A DNA stretch of 55,507 nucleotides. Origin: Pleurocapsales cyanobacterium LEGE 10410. Its GTDB lineage: Bacteria; Cyanobacteriota; Cyanobacteriia; Cyanobacteriales; Xenococcaceae. Each line of letters opens with the position of its first letter. Position 1 is the stretch's first letter. Positions 8,813-17,265 of this stretch are shown here, piece after piece. The stretch spans positions 1 to 55,507 of the forward strand of contig JADEXJ010000020.1 of assembly GCA_015207195.1 (NCBI GenBank), in the 5' to 3' direction. Below the pieces are notes generated by a model that worked only from the letters and a program-made list of their open reading frames with translations, searched no databases and was not told where the DNA came from. The translations under genes were made by a program, and so were the position numbers.

Positions 8813-9019
8813 ATGAAAACTAAAGCGTCGAATGTTCAGACTAGCGATCGCATTATTGCCTATTTTAGAAACAAAATGCAGATCTGCACGGTAAAATCAA
8901 TCTCTAATAGCGATCGAACCAACATAACACTACTAGTATTTCCTGGCGAACATTATCGCTATTCAAGCTCAGGCACTATTCAGTTTAAGCCAGAAGCTTT
9001 AGTGGATTTAGTTGACTAA
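8813..9019 (+). CDS. Hypothetical small protein
   Basis: A 68-residue ORF starting at ATG 8813. The content is balanced, with many beta-prone residues (RIIAYFRNKMQICTVKSI, then NITLLVFPG), which could form a small barrel. I recognise no family. There is no obvious ribosome site. It lies 52 bases after the PII-like pseudogene and points the same way. Codon use with two internal CGATCG-type sites looks native. Real gene status is plausible but not proven. Confidence 0.45.
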   Translation: MKTKASNVQTSDRIIAYFRNKMQICTVKSISNSDRTNITLLVFPGEHYRYSSSGTIQFKPEALVDLVD

Positions 9020-9179
9020 AATTTTTACTTCTAACAGGCTAAAAATATGAGTAACAATTAATTTTTTGAGCTAGTTAAAGTCCTAGAAAATTCATAGAGT
9101 TTACTTGTTTGCCTACGTTGCCATTAATTACTAAATGTTGGTATCAGAATATCTAACAAATTTGGGAGTTTTCTGGCTG

Positions 9180-9617
9180 ATGAACGAAATAGAGATAAAC
9201 AAACATCAAACCTATAAATATAAAGGTTTGAAAATCGGTATTTGGAAAACAGCAGACAGAAAATTTATTCGTCGTTCGTGGGCTGCTATTTACTTTGGCG
9301 ATCTCAAATTTCTCAGCGATCGCGGGAAAGAAATTCACAAAAAGTTTAAGTATTTGTATTTATGGGACTGTTCTTTACCTGATGGCAACAGTTACAATCA
9401 TAAATTTGGCGAAGACTGTGGCATTTTTTACCCTACCGATCGTTTTGAAGTGACGGAAGCTAAAGCGATCGCCAAAGCTCAGAATATTATCGATCTAGAG
9501 CTAGAAAAAGTAGGAATGGAATTATTCGATTCTAGTCTGCCAACTCATGTTTACAATCGTGAAACGGGGCAAGTAACTTTGAGATGGTGCCTTCTTGAAG
9601 ATAATTATGAGTTATAA
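9180..9617 (+). CDS. Hypothetical protein, about 145 residues
   Basis: The frame is open from ATG 9135, but ATG 9180 (MNEIEINKHQTYKYKGLKIG) is the more natural start because the upstream 15 residues look like non-coding translation. A weak GGGAG lies about 12 bases before it. The protein is rich in aromatic residues (YLYLWDC, IYFGDLKF) with a repeated aromatic and charged pattern. A helix with AKAIAKAQNIIDLELEKVG follows near the end. No family is recognised. No signal peptide or membrane span is present, so it is presumably cytosolic. HIP1-like sites within it suggest long residence in this genome. Confidence 0.6.
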   Translation: MNEIEINKHQTYKYKGLKIGIWKTADRKFIRRSWAAIYFGDLKFLSDRGKEIHKKFKYLYLWDCSLPDGNSYNHKFGEDCGIFYPTDRFEVTEAKAIAKAQNIIDLELEKVGMELFDSSLPTHVYNRETGQVTLRWCLLEDNYEL

Positions 9618-9715
9618 TTAGATATGTTTAAATAATTTATGCTTATAAAACTAAAAGTATAAAAAGTTAGAAGAACATCGAAATAAAATTCATCCTTGCA
9701 AAAGGAGGCACAATT

Positions 9716-9949
9716 ATGACTGCGCAAAATGCTGCTCGAATCTATAAAAAGGTAGAGCAAGCCCACGCTCAACAAGAAAGACAGAAAGCCAAGAAAGATC
9801 CAGAAGCTTTCATTCTTCTAGCTAAAGCCAGAGGCTATGCCTTTACAGTCAAAGATTTAGAAACTCAACTCAGTCAATTGTCTGATGAGGATATAGCAGG
9901 CATTTTTAATCCAGGTATTGGACAAAGGCGACATCTGTTTCCGAAATAA
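9716..9949 (+). CDS. Nif11-like domain protein
   Basis: A 77-residue protein with a strong AAAGGAGG ribosome site upstream of ATG 9716. After a charged helix (about 1-28), residues 29-77 match the Nif11 domain: PEAFILLAKARGYAFTV, then LSQLSDEDIAGIFNPGIG, ending RRHLFPK. Nif11 domains occur in small proteins of nitrogenase regions and as leader peptides of ribosomal natural products. Here there is no double-glycine leader cleavage site plus core, and no modification enzyme or nif gene nearby. A stand-alone small protein is the best call. Function unknown. Confidence 0.75.
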   Translation: MTAQNAARIYKKVEQAHAQQERQKAKKDPEAFILLAKARGYAFTVKDLETQLSQLSDEDIAGIFNPGIGQRRHLFPK

Positions 9950-10150
9950 AAGAATTGGAGAGATCGCTGCTTAGGTAGTGAACTCGTAGTGCAATTAGGC
10001 GGGAAATCGCTCTTTAGCTTTTGAATATTTTAAGGAGAAAGCTAAGATAACTTAGTTTTCCGCCTATTTATAACCAGTGCTATCAATCTATACTTAATGT
10101 GTCCAATTCCCTCACAGATTTCTCAAATTTTTGGTCTAACTTTATAGTCA

Positions 10151-10175
10151 AGGGCTACTCGTTTAGAAGTACCCT
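10151..10175 (+). promoter_or_regulatory. Hairpin upstream of the intact PII-like gene
   Basis: AGGG-C-TACT and AGTACCCT pair over 8 bp with one bulged C and an 8-base loop. It ends 24 bases before ATG 10200, almost the same distance as the perfect hairpin before the broken paralog. The sequences of the two stems differ but the geometry is shared. This suggests a conserved leader structure or dyad operator. Confidence 0.4.
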
Positions 10176-10199
10176 AATACAAACATTCGAGGAGTTGTT

Positions 10200-10496
10200 A
10201 TGTCTTCTTTTAACCAGGGAGTTCTTGTCACAATTGTATGCGAATCCGTATTACAGGATCGTCTAATCAAACTATTAATAACAGTAGGTGTTTCTGGCTA
10301 TACAATTGTTCCAGTACAAGGCGCAGGTAGTCACGGTAAACGCACGGGAGATATGGCTGGCTACAACACTAATATTGAAGTAAAAACTATTGTTCCACCA
10401 GAAGTGTCTGACCAACTGCTGGAAGAACTAAAACAGTTTCCCGAAACTTATGCCTTAATTGCCTTCCGACAAAATGTAGAAGGTTTGTTCGATTAG
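10200..10496 (+). CDS. PII-like (GlnB/SbtB superfamily) small regulator
   Basis: A 98-residue protein with a GAGGAG site before ATG 10200. The layout fits the PII-like ferredoxin-like fold: a first strand VLVTIVCE, a helix (LQDRLIKLLITVG), SGYTIVPVQGAGSHGKR with a glycine/basic turn like the ligand loop of SbtB, then NIEVKTIV and ALIAFRQNVEGLF. It lacks the long uridylylated T-loop and the C-terminal CGPxGC of SbtB. It probably trimerises and may bind a nucleotide or other small ligand. The target is unknown and no sbtA or ammonium transporter is adjacent. The family call is from pattern recognition. Confidence 0.7.
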   Translation: MSSFNQGVLVTIVCESVLQDRLIKLLITVGVSGYTIVPVQGAGSHGKRTGDMAGYNTNIEVKTIVPPEVSDQLLEELKQFPETYALIAFRQNVEGLFD

Positions 10497-10614
10497 ACAA
10501 TCAAAGTTCTAGACTACCAATTAAATTAATAAGTAAAACGCCCCCAGGAAAGTAATGTAGAAATAACTTACTCAATTCCTAGAAGCGTTAATTTTTGAAT
10601 TTAGTAAAAGAAGC

Positions 10615-10899
10615 TTAGAAGCGTTGGTTTCGAGAACCACCACCATTTCTATTATCTTCACGAGGTTTAGCTTTGTTGACTTTTAGTTGGCGATCCATCC
10701 ATTCAGCTCCGTCTAAAGCTTCAATAGCTTTATCTTCGTTAGCCTCCGATTCCATTTCTACAAAAGCAAATCCTCTAGCACGACCTGTTTCGCGATCGGT
10801 AGGAACATGAACCCTTTTAATAGTTCCATATTCGCCAAAGACTTCGTTTAAGTCTTCTTGATTGACTTCGTAAGACAAATTTCCTACATAAATTGACAT
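10615..10899 (-). CDS. RRM-type RNA-binding protein (Rbp family)
   Basis: A 94-residue protein with one RNA recognition motif: RNP2 is IYVGNLSY at residues 3-10 and RNP1 is RGFAFVEM near 43-50. A short glycine/arginine/asparagine tail (NRNGGGSRNQRF) follows. Cyanobacterial Rbp proteins of this size bind RNA, and many are induced by cold. The gene faces a roughly 390-bp leader region with no other gene, fitting a long 5' untranslated region. There is no strong ribosome site just before the ATG. The function of this particular copy is inferred from the family. Confidence 0.93.
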   Translation of the reverse strand: MSIYVGNLSYEVNQEDLNEVFGEYGTIKRVHVPTDRETGRARGFAFVEMESEANEDKAIEALDGAEWMDRQLKVNKAKPREDNRNGGGSRNQRF

Positions 10900-11295
10900 A
10901 TTTCAGTTGTTCTCTCTTCGGAGTGTTGTGTTTGGAGAGACAGGATTATTGGGAAAGAAATAGCTCAATACTTTACGGAAAAGACCTGTAGATACTGGAT
11001 ATAAACTTAATCGTTAATCTGTTGATTCTCAGTCTTAATCATAACACTTTTCTGTAGAATAGACGCATCATTTTATGATTAGAAGCGATCGCCTTACTCT
11101 TTAAACCTTCAGCGTATCTAAAAATATTTTTTACTGACACTTGCTTCTCATTTTCAGCATTTACCATTAGAAAATAGACTTATTATTCTTTCACGATCTA
11201 GATTTGTTATAGTTAATTGACAATTAAAAGATATTCGTTGCTTATGAGCAAGAAATAGAAATACTTTTAATTTTAACTATTTGGATATATATGAT
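10900..11295. other. Leader region between the Rbp gene and a small ORF
   Basis: About 390 bases with no credible gene on either strand. The part next to the Rbp start contains CTCTCC and GAGAGA tracts that could base-pair in a 5' leader. The rest is very AT-rich and probably carries the Rbp promoter on the minus strand. No defined element is assignable. Confidence 0.5.
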
Positions 11296-11532
11296 ATGAT
11301 TGCCAAAAAAACATTGTCAAAAGAAGATTTATTAATAGAATTGAGATCTCTATTGAGAAAGGATAAACGATATCACCTTTATTATTCTTTATTGGAATTA
11401 ATTACAACCAATAGATTAATTACAGCGAAAGCAATAGCTGAAGTGGGATTTATGCCTCTGGAGATTTCTAATGATTTAGAATTTGAGTGGTGTAAATATG
11501 CTAAAGCTCAAAAGAATATTAAAATGATTTGA
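11296..11532 (+). CDS. Hypothetical small protein
   Basis: A 78-residue frame from ATG 11296; a TTG at 11281 would add five residues. It is strongly charged and helical (KEDLLIELRSLLRKDKRYHLYY cut short here), with no cysteines or recognisable motif. There is no ribosome site and it sits in AT-rich DNA beside a dead transposase. It is either a native unknown gene or part of a decayed mobile insert. Low confidence. Confidence 0.35.
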   Translation: MIAKKTLSKEDLLIELRSLLRKDKRYHLYYSLLELITTNRLITAKAIAEVGFMPLEISNDLEFEWCKYAKAQKNIKMI

Positions 11533-11685
11533 GGCTTTATTCCCCTGAAATCATGAAGTGATTAAAGTGTTCATTTGTATTTTTCAGTACCATAAAATAT
11601 TATTGCAAGCAAGTTTTTAAATAAAATGTTATACTTGCAATATGGAAAAACAAAATATTCCGAGTACCATCACCCTTAAAAAAAA

Positions 11686-12600
11686 CTAGAGTAGCAAAAT
11701 AGACTGGATTAGTTTAGTTTCCAGTTCCAGTAAATAATTGTCAGGGTCACGGCGAAAACGACGTTGTTGAAGACGTGTCTGTCGAAGTGATTCCAAGTGT
11801 GAACGTTGCTGTCGCCAAGCAAGCAAGTCTACCGTCGCTAAATCTCTGGCGGTGAAAGTTTTGAGACGAGTAACTACTGCTGCAATCAAGCGAGAAGAAC
11901 CACGAATTAAGATTGAGGCAGTCGCTTTCTTGCGACCAGTTGTGCGTCTTTGATGATGGCGAAAAGAACCAAAAACTTGTTCCAAATCATTATTAGTTTT
12001 GGGTAAATTCTCGACTTGATAACAATGAAATAAGCCAGACCAATAACTACGGGTGATTTTAAGCAAGTGAGGAATAGAATCAGCTAGAGAACCAAGTTGT
12101 TCTTTATGGTCGGACATAAAAATCATCCAAGCTCCGAAACGCTGTTGGACAAATAGTCGTGGCAGTTGTTCTTCATTATCAAGCAGGGTTACGGTTTGGC
12201 GAATCCACTTCATCGCCAGGGTTAACTCCGACCAATGTGCCATATTATGGTTAAGACCATTGGCTAAAATAGCCTTCAATTTTACTAATGGAGATGGCAA
12301 TTGCCCCCTTTTTCCACCCCTTCTAGGCTGGAATGTATCTGAGTTAAACGTTCATGGAGTCTTACTCCTGGAGCATCCAAGGGGGGATGACCATCATCGG
12401 TCAAAGCACTACGAACCGCCAGACAATATCCATTTACCACTTCACTAATCGGGTCTTGTTGGTCGGCGACACTTCTTTCAATTGGTCTTACTCCACGTAC
12501 TAACTTCTTGAGTTCCTTTTTGGCGTGGCGGTCTGCTTCGGTGAGTGGTTTTAATCACCTTCCCACCAGGAGCATAAATTCAGACTGCTTTAGTACTCTG
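11686..12600 (-). pseudogene. Transposase remnant with frameshift and stop
   Basis: The frame from 12300 down to 11686 encodes 204 residues of a transposase C-terminal half (LPKTNNDLEQVFGSFRHHQR, RKKATASILIRGSSRL). Upstream, about 12540 to 12306, another frame encodes the preceding part (LTEADRHAKKELKKLVRG, DPISEVVNGYCLAVRSALTD). The two join across a short G run, where one base is missing. Further upstream an in-frame TGA is followed by loss of homology at the GGDEF-EAL gene end. The N-terminal portion is thus missing. No terminal inverted repeats are obvious. The IS family was not identified. Confidence 0.8.
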
Positions 12601-12604
12601 AGGT

Positions 12605-14290
12605 TTAGCGAGAACCACAATAGCTGAGAACAAATTTTTTGAGCTGTTCGCTCGGTAGGGGTTTGCTAAAATAGTAGCCTTGCACTTCATGACAGCCTTG
12701 ATTTTGTAAATAGTGATATTGAGCTTTGGTTTCTACTCCTTCGGCGGTAATATTTAATTCCAAACTTTGAGCCAAGGCGACGATCGCTTTGGAGATCGCA
12801 GCATCATCGGGATTAGAAGCAATGTTAGTCACAAACGAACGGTCTATTTTGAGGGTATCTATCGGTAATTTTTGTAGATAACTCAAAGAAGAATAACCCG
12901 TCCCAAAATCATCTAAAGCGATCGAAATACCTCGTTTTTTTAGTTCTCTCAAGATGGCGATCGCCTGTTCTACGTTTTTGACCAAAAGGCTTTCGGTAAT
13001 CTCCAATTCCAGATAGGCAACATCTAAATTCGTATCTCGCAAAATGCGATCGATGGTTTCAATTAGTGTCGTTTGTTTGAATTGACCAATAGAAAGATTT
13101 ACCGACATTCGTAAAGGTGCTATTCCTTCTTGTTGCCATCGTTTGTTTTGTAAACAGGCATTGTAGAGTACCCATTCTCCAATCGGCATGATCAAGTTAG
13201 TTTCCTCAGCAATCGGAATAAATTCGGCAGGAGAAACAAAACCCAGTTCGGGATTTTGCCAGCGTAACAAAGCTTCTACTGCTACCAAACGACTTGTGGC
13301 AATCTCAATGCGGGGTTGATAATAGATTGATAATTCTTGGCGTTTGAGAGCATGACGCAGATTTTCTTTAATTGCTAAAATGCGCTTGAGTTGAGCATTG
13401 ATTGCTGGAGAATAGAATTGATATGTATTGAGGCTTTCCTGTTTTGCCTGATGAATTGCTGTATCCGCGTTTTGCAGCAGTTGTTCAATACTCGTACCAT
13501 CAAAGGGATAAATCGTAATACCAATCTTGGCAGCACAATGAATTTCCTTGCCATATAAAGAAAATGGTTCTGATAAACTTTCTAGTAGTCTGTTCGATAG
13601 AATAATTGCACTATCAGAATTAATAATGTTGGTACGTAAAATAGCAAATTCGTCACCACCAAAGCGCGCTACTACATCCCCTGGTTCTATATAGCTAATT
13701 ATTCTTTGAGCAACTTTTCTGAGCAACAGATCTCCAACGATGCGCCCCAACGTACTGTTAATCTCTTTGAGACTATCAATATCCAAGACTATCAAAGCAA
13801 ACTGTTGATCTTCTGCCGTTGTTTGTATGGCTTGCTGAAGATGAGTTTGAAATAGCTCGCGATTGGGTAGTCCTGTTAAACTATCGTAGTCGGTTAAATG
13901 TTCGATTATTTCGTCTAGTTTTCCCAAAGTTCGGTTGGTATCTGCCATTAATGTACCGACTTCATCCTGGAAATTATTGGGTAAATTGGTTCGCTGTCTT
14001 TGCTTGAGGTATTTACGTAATACTTTAGAGGTCAATACTACAGGTGAGAGCAGATGATGGATAGCATATAGGGTTGCTGCTGTACCAACCAAGGTAGCTA
14101 TCAGGGTAATTATTAGGGTGGAGACGATCGCTCTGGGAGTAGTTGCCGAAGAAAAAGCTGCATCAATTATTAGCACGATCAAAGGTATGTGAGTACCAAT
14201 AAAAGCTACTAGCATAATTTTCCCTGGATAGGTTTTGGGAAATGTCCAGCGAGAAACTAAGGAATAAAATTTTAAGCTATCGAGATTCAT
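12605..14290 (-). CDS. Membrane GGDEF-EAL protein (c-di-GMP turnover)
   Basis: About 561 residues from ATG 14290; a TTG at 14338 is a weaker start. Two membrane spans lie near 25-45 and 54-77, followed by a linker that resembles a HAMP-like segment. Next comes a GGDEF domain with intact RFGGDEF (211-215), then an EAL domain with EAL at 339-341 and DDFGTGYSSLSYL. Both signature sites are intact, so it may make or break c-di-GMP. Which activity dominates is unknown. No periplasmic sensor domain of note lies between the spans. It lies directly downstream of nothing obvious on its strand, so it may be a single-gene transcript. The transposase remnant abuts its 3' end. Confidence 0.92.
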   Translation of the reverse strand: MNLDSLKFYSLVSRWTFPKTYPGKIMLVAFIGTHIPLIVLIIDAAFSSATTPRAIVSTLIITLIATLVGTAATLYAIHHLLSPVVLTSKVLRKYLKQRQRTNLPNNFQDEVGTLMADTNRTLGKLDEIIEHLTDYDSLTGLPNRELFQTHLQQAIQTTAEDQQFALIVLDIDSLKEINSTLGRIVGDLLLRKVAQRIISYIEPGDVVARFGGDEFAILRTNIINSDSAIILSNRLLESLSEPFSLYGKEIHCAAKIGITIYPFDGTSIEQLLQNADTAIHQAKQESLNTYQFYSPAINAQLKRILAIKENLRHALKRQELSIYYQPRIEIATSRLVAVEALLRWQNPELGFVSPAEFIPIAEETNLIMPIGEWVLYNACLQNKRWQQEGIAPLRMSVNLSIGQFKQTTLIETIDRILRDTNLDVAYLELEITESLLVKNVEQAIAILRELKKRGISIALDDFGTGYSSLSYLQKLPIDTLKIDRSFVTNIASNPDDAAISKAIVALAQSLELNITAEGVETKAQYHYLQNQGCHEVQGYYFSKPLPSEQLKKFVLSYCGSR

Positions 14291-14668
14291 CAAAAGATAT
14301 TTACAAAAATGTGAGTTGGCAGTCTTCCCATAAATCAATTAAAAGGTTTAATTTACTCTTATTTAATATTTAACCATTAACATTCACCGTAAAAATGTTT
14401 GCCTTCGACAATTGCCAGAAAATGCTTAGCTGCCTAAGCCATAATACCTATACAAATCAAGACCAATACTTTTGTTAGAAAAATCTGGCTGTATTAAGGG
14501 CTTTCTCGATTGAACTCAAGACGATCGCTCGATATCTCGTTTATGAAAACATCTAATGACAAGGGACAAAGGACGAATGACGAATGACATTCAAGACTAA
14601 TAATTTGCACAACTCGAATAGGATTGCTATATTGCTCCAGAATATTAGCAACCAACTATTAACATCCA
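14291..14668. other. Intergenic region with short tandem GAC-type repeat
   Basis: About 380 bases without a gene. Near 14560-14588 there are near-repeats of the heptamer ACGAATG (ACAAAGGACGAATGACGAAT type), another example of short 7-base tandem repeats. The part next to 14290 is AT-rich and should hold the GGDEF-EAL promoter. No terminator is evident. Confidence 0.5.
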
Positions 14669-15334
14669 CTATCCTAAAGCCTTAGTTTTGCTATTGAGTA
14701 ATGTCCATAGCTTCTCATCATTAAAATCTTGGATCGTCAGACTCGCACCTGCATCAAGCAAATCCTCTGAAGGATGACTGGAAGTAATACCAATAGTGTA
14801 GACTCCTGCGCCAATAGCCGAACGAATACCCGCAGCAGAATCTTCAATAGCGATCGCCTGATGACTCTCGATCTCCAAACGGCTCAAAGCCAATTTATAG
14901 GGTGCAGGATCGGGTTTTCCTGGGGGTGCGTCTTTAGCCATGATAACGGTGGGAAATGTATCTGTTAAACGCAATATTTTCAGCATATAAACCGCGTTTT
15001 CTTCAGGGGCATTAGTAACTACGGCACGTTTGATCGATGCTTCATCTGTCAACCTAATCAACTTATCTAAGCCAGAAGTAGGCAACAAAGATTTAGCGAT
15101 CCGTCGATAAGTTTCTTCTTTTTCTGTTGCTAGTTTCCAAGCGTCTTCTAGGGATAGTTGGGGAATAATGTCTTTGATAATTTTTGAGTTGGTTCTACCA
15201 GATATTCGTTGTCGATAAAAAGCGCGATCGATATCCAGCTCGAATCTGATTAATATGTCTTGCCAAACAGCAAAGTGAATTGAGTCTGTATCAGCCAGCG
15301 TACCATCTAAATCAAACAATATCCCTTGCAACAT
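14669..15334 (-). CDS. HAD-superfamily hydrolase (beta-phosphoglucomutase-like)
   Basis: A 221-residue cytosolic protein with HAD motif I FDLDGTLADTD (nucleophile Asp8, Asp10), motif II in VVTNAP, motif III Lys in PPGKPDPAPY, and motif IV IEDSAAGI. The helical cap between motifs I and II is of the subclass I type. Members dephosphorylate sugar phosphates or act as phosphomutases. Phosphoglycolate phosphatase, beta-phosphoglucomutase and general sugar phosphatase are all possible. It is a single gene with no clear operon. The substrate cannot be decided from sequence. Confidence 0.9.
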   Translation of the reverse strand: MLQGILFDLDGTLADTDSIHFAVWQDILIRFELDIDRAFYRQRISGRTNSKIIKDIIPQLSLEDAWKLATEKEETYRRIAKSLLPTSGLDKLIRLTDEASIKRAVVTNAPEENAVYMLKILRLTDTFPTVIMAKDAPPGKPDPAPYKLALSRLEIESHQAIAIEDSAAGIRSAIGAGVYTIGITSSHPSEDLLDAGASLTIQDFNDEKLWTLLNSKTKALG

Positions 15335-15515
15335 TGATCTAATACCATCATCATTTTGTCCGTAATTAGTCTTAACATTTAATATGTGATCTTTCTATAT
15401 CTTGAGTAGCTATATATCGGTAGTATGAGTAGAGAAATTCCGATAATCTACAACTACGTTTTGTTTGCTACTCTAAAAAGTAAGAGTATTTACTTATGCA
15501 AGAGTGTAGATAGCC

Positions 15516-15863
15516 ATGAATTCTTCAGAACACGATTTACAAAGCAGGCTAAATGAAATGGAAGCGGAAATCAAACAAAATACTTCTGATTCCCATGATT
15601 CCCAAAACAATAATAAGTCAGTTTTTCCTGAGGTGGAGATAAATCCTTCTCCCCAACTAAAAAGCTGGATTGATTTCAGCCGAGAGAAATTTGATACTTT
15701 ACCCAAATTTGGCAAGGCTGCGGTAGCTATTGCTGGAGTTTGGTTGGGTGTTTCGATCGCAGGTGCGTTGCTGCAAGTTGTCAGCAGTATCTTTACCATC
15801 GCGACTATTGGCTTTGTTTTGTACCTTGGCTATCGCTTTTTTAACAATACTGAAGCTAACTAA
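15516..15863 (+). CDS. Hypothetical membrane protein
   Basis: A 115-residue protein beginning MNSSEHDLQSRLNEMEAEI, a short coiled-coil-prone acidic helix. A polar linker rich in Asn/Ser follows, then two hydrophobic segments near 71-92 and 93-110 (AAVAIAGVWLGVSIAGALL and VVSSIFTIATIGFVLYLGY). It is probably an inner- or thylakoid-membrane protein with the N terminus cytosolic. The pattern resembles small conserved cyanobacterial membrane proteins of unknown function. No partner gene is implied by context. Confidence 0.75.
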   Translation: MNSSEHDLQSRLNEMEAEIKQNTSDSHDSQNNNKSVFPEVEINPSPQLKSWIDFSREKFDTLPKFGKAAVAIAGVWLGVSIAGALLQVVSSIFTIATIGFVLYLGYRFFNNTEAN

Positions 15864-15903
15864 ATATTTAGACAGTATTTATTAAGACTCATCTTTAGAT
15901 TAA

Positions 15904-15924
15904 GGCAGGAGGCAGGAGGCAGAA
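15904..15924. repeat. Heptamer repeat GGCAGGA x 3
   Basis: Three tandem GGCAGGA-like units (the last reads GGCAGAA) lie between the small membrane protein and the CobL gene. It is the same class of 7-base tandem repeat seen elsewhere in the window. Confidence 0.75.
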
Positions 15925-15980
15925 GAACGTAGGGGTTAAAAAATCTTGCTCACTTCTTTTTCTCATCTTGATTTTCAATT

Positions 15981-17225
15981 TTGGCGATCGCTGTAGTTGG
16001 TATTGGTTTGGATGGAGAGCAGGGACTAACTCCAATTGTCCAGGAAATAGTGCAGCAGGCTACGGTTTTGGCGGGGAATAAACGTCATTTAAGCTATTTT
16101 CTCGATCATCCTGCGAAAAAAATATTTCTAACCGCTCTTAAGACTGGTATAGAGCAGATCGCACAGCTAGCTACTACTGAATCTGTGGTTGTTTTAGCCA
16201 GTGGCGATCCGCTTTTTTTTGGTTTGGGTAGATTGTTACTCGAAAAATTTTCCCCAGAACAAATTCAATTTTATCCTTATCTTAGTTCAGTTCAATTAGC
16301 CTTTAGTAGGATTAAAGTTCCTTGGCAAGATGCACGTTTGATTAGCGTTCATGGACGCGATACAGAGGAACTAATCAAGCCGTTAAAACAAGGAAAAGAC
16401 AAGATTGCGGTATTAACAGACAGTAATAACAATCCTGCTGCGATCGCTCGGCTTTATTTAGCGTTAGCATTACCCGTTAACTATAGTTTTTATATCTGCG
16501 AAAATTTAGGGAACACCAACGAAAAAGTTACTCATTTTGCTCCAGATCGGGTAACTCAATTAAGCAATTTAGATAGTGATTTTGCACCTTTAAACGTCTT
16601 GATTTTATTGCGCCAAAAACAACAAGACGATTTAGATCTAAACAGTTTACCCCTAATTGGTTTGAGTGAGAGTAATTTTTTAAGCTTTAGCGATCGCCCC
16701 AGTTTAATTACTAAAAAAGAAGTGCGTTTAGCTATTTTAGGAGAACTATCACTACAGCCTCAGCAAACAGTGTGGGATATTGGCGCGGGAACGGGTTCGG
16801 TATCAATTGAAATAGCTCGCTTGTGTCCTACTGCGCGGGTATGGGCAATTGAAAAGACTGCTATGGGTTCAAGTTTAATAACCAAAAACTGTCATCGATT
16901 TCAAGTAGCTAACGTCAGCAGTATTAATGGTAAAGCACCAGAAGTATTATTAGATCTACCCAATCCTAATCGTATATTTATTGGCGGTAGTGGAGGAAAT
17001 ATCATCGATATCTTAAACGTTTGTAGACAAAAACTAACCGAAAGCGGAATTATCGTAATGGCATTTGCTACTATCGAACATCAACACGATGCAATTAACT
17101 GGTTGAGCCATAATTCCTGGAAATATAGTTTGTTGCAGCTACAAATCTCTCGTTCTGTGCCAGTAAGCAATTTAACTCGTATGACCCCTCTCAATCCCGT
17201 TACAATTATTACTGCCAGCAAGTAG
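15981..17225 (+). CDS. CobL-type CbiE/CbiT fusion: precorrin-6Y C5,15-methyltransferase
   Basis: A 414-residue fusion. Residues 1 to about 205 are a CbiE-type tetrapyrrole methylase (AVVGIGLDGEQGL, VVVLASGDPLFFGLG). Residues about 220-414 are a CbiT-type methyltransferase and decarboxylase with SAM motif DIGAGTGSVSIEIA. It methylates C5 and C15 and decarboxylates precorrin-6B in cobalamin (corrin) synthesis, in the cytosol. The start is TTG 15981, the only start-like codon after an in-frame TGA and overlapping a HIP1 site. No other cob gene is adjacent and no cobalamin riboswitch is evident upstream. Confidence 0.93.
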   Translation: MAIAVVGIGLDGEQGLTPIVQEIVQQATVLAGNKRHLSYFLDHPAKKIFLTALKTGIEQIAQLATTESVVVLASGDPLFFGLGRLLLEKFSPEQIQFYPYLSSVQLAFSRIKVPWQDARLISVHGRDTEELIKPLKQGKDKIAVLTDSNNNPAAIARLYLALALPVNYSFYICENLGNTNEKVTHFAPDRVTQLSNLDSDFAPLNVLILLRQKQQDDLDLNSLPLIGLSESNFLSFSDRPSLITKKEVRLAILGELSLQPQQTVWDIGAGTGSVSIEIARLCPTARVWAIEKTAMGSSLITKNCHRFQVANVSSINGKAPEVLLDLPNPNRIFIGGSGGNIIDILNVCRQKLTESGIIVMAFATIEHQHDAINWLSHNSWKYSLLQLQISRSVPVSNLTRMTPLNPVTIITASK

Positions 17226-17265
17226 TGATAAATTTTTCAGTAGTCAGAGATTACCTACATATTAC

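Noticed and set aside
15864-15980. Cobalamin riboswitch before the CobL gene
   Set aside because: The gap is short and lacks a recognisable B12-box, holding only a heptamer repeat.
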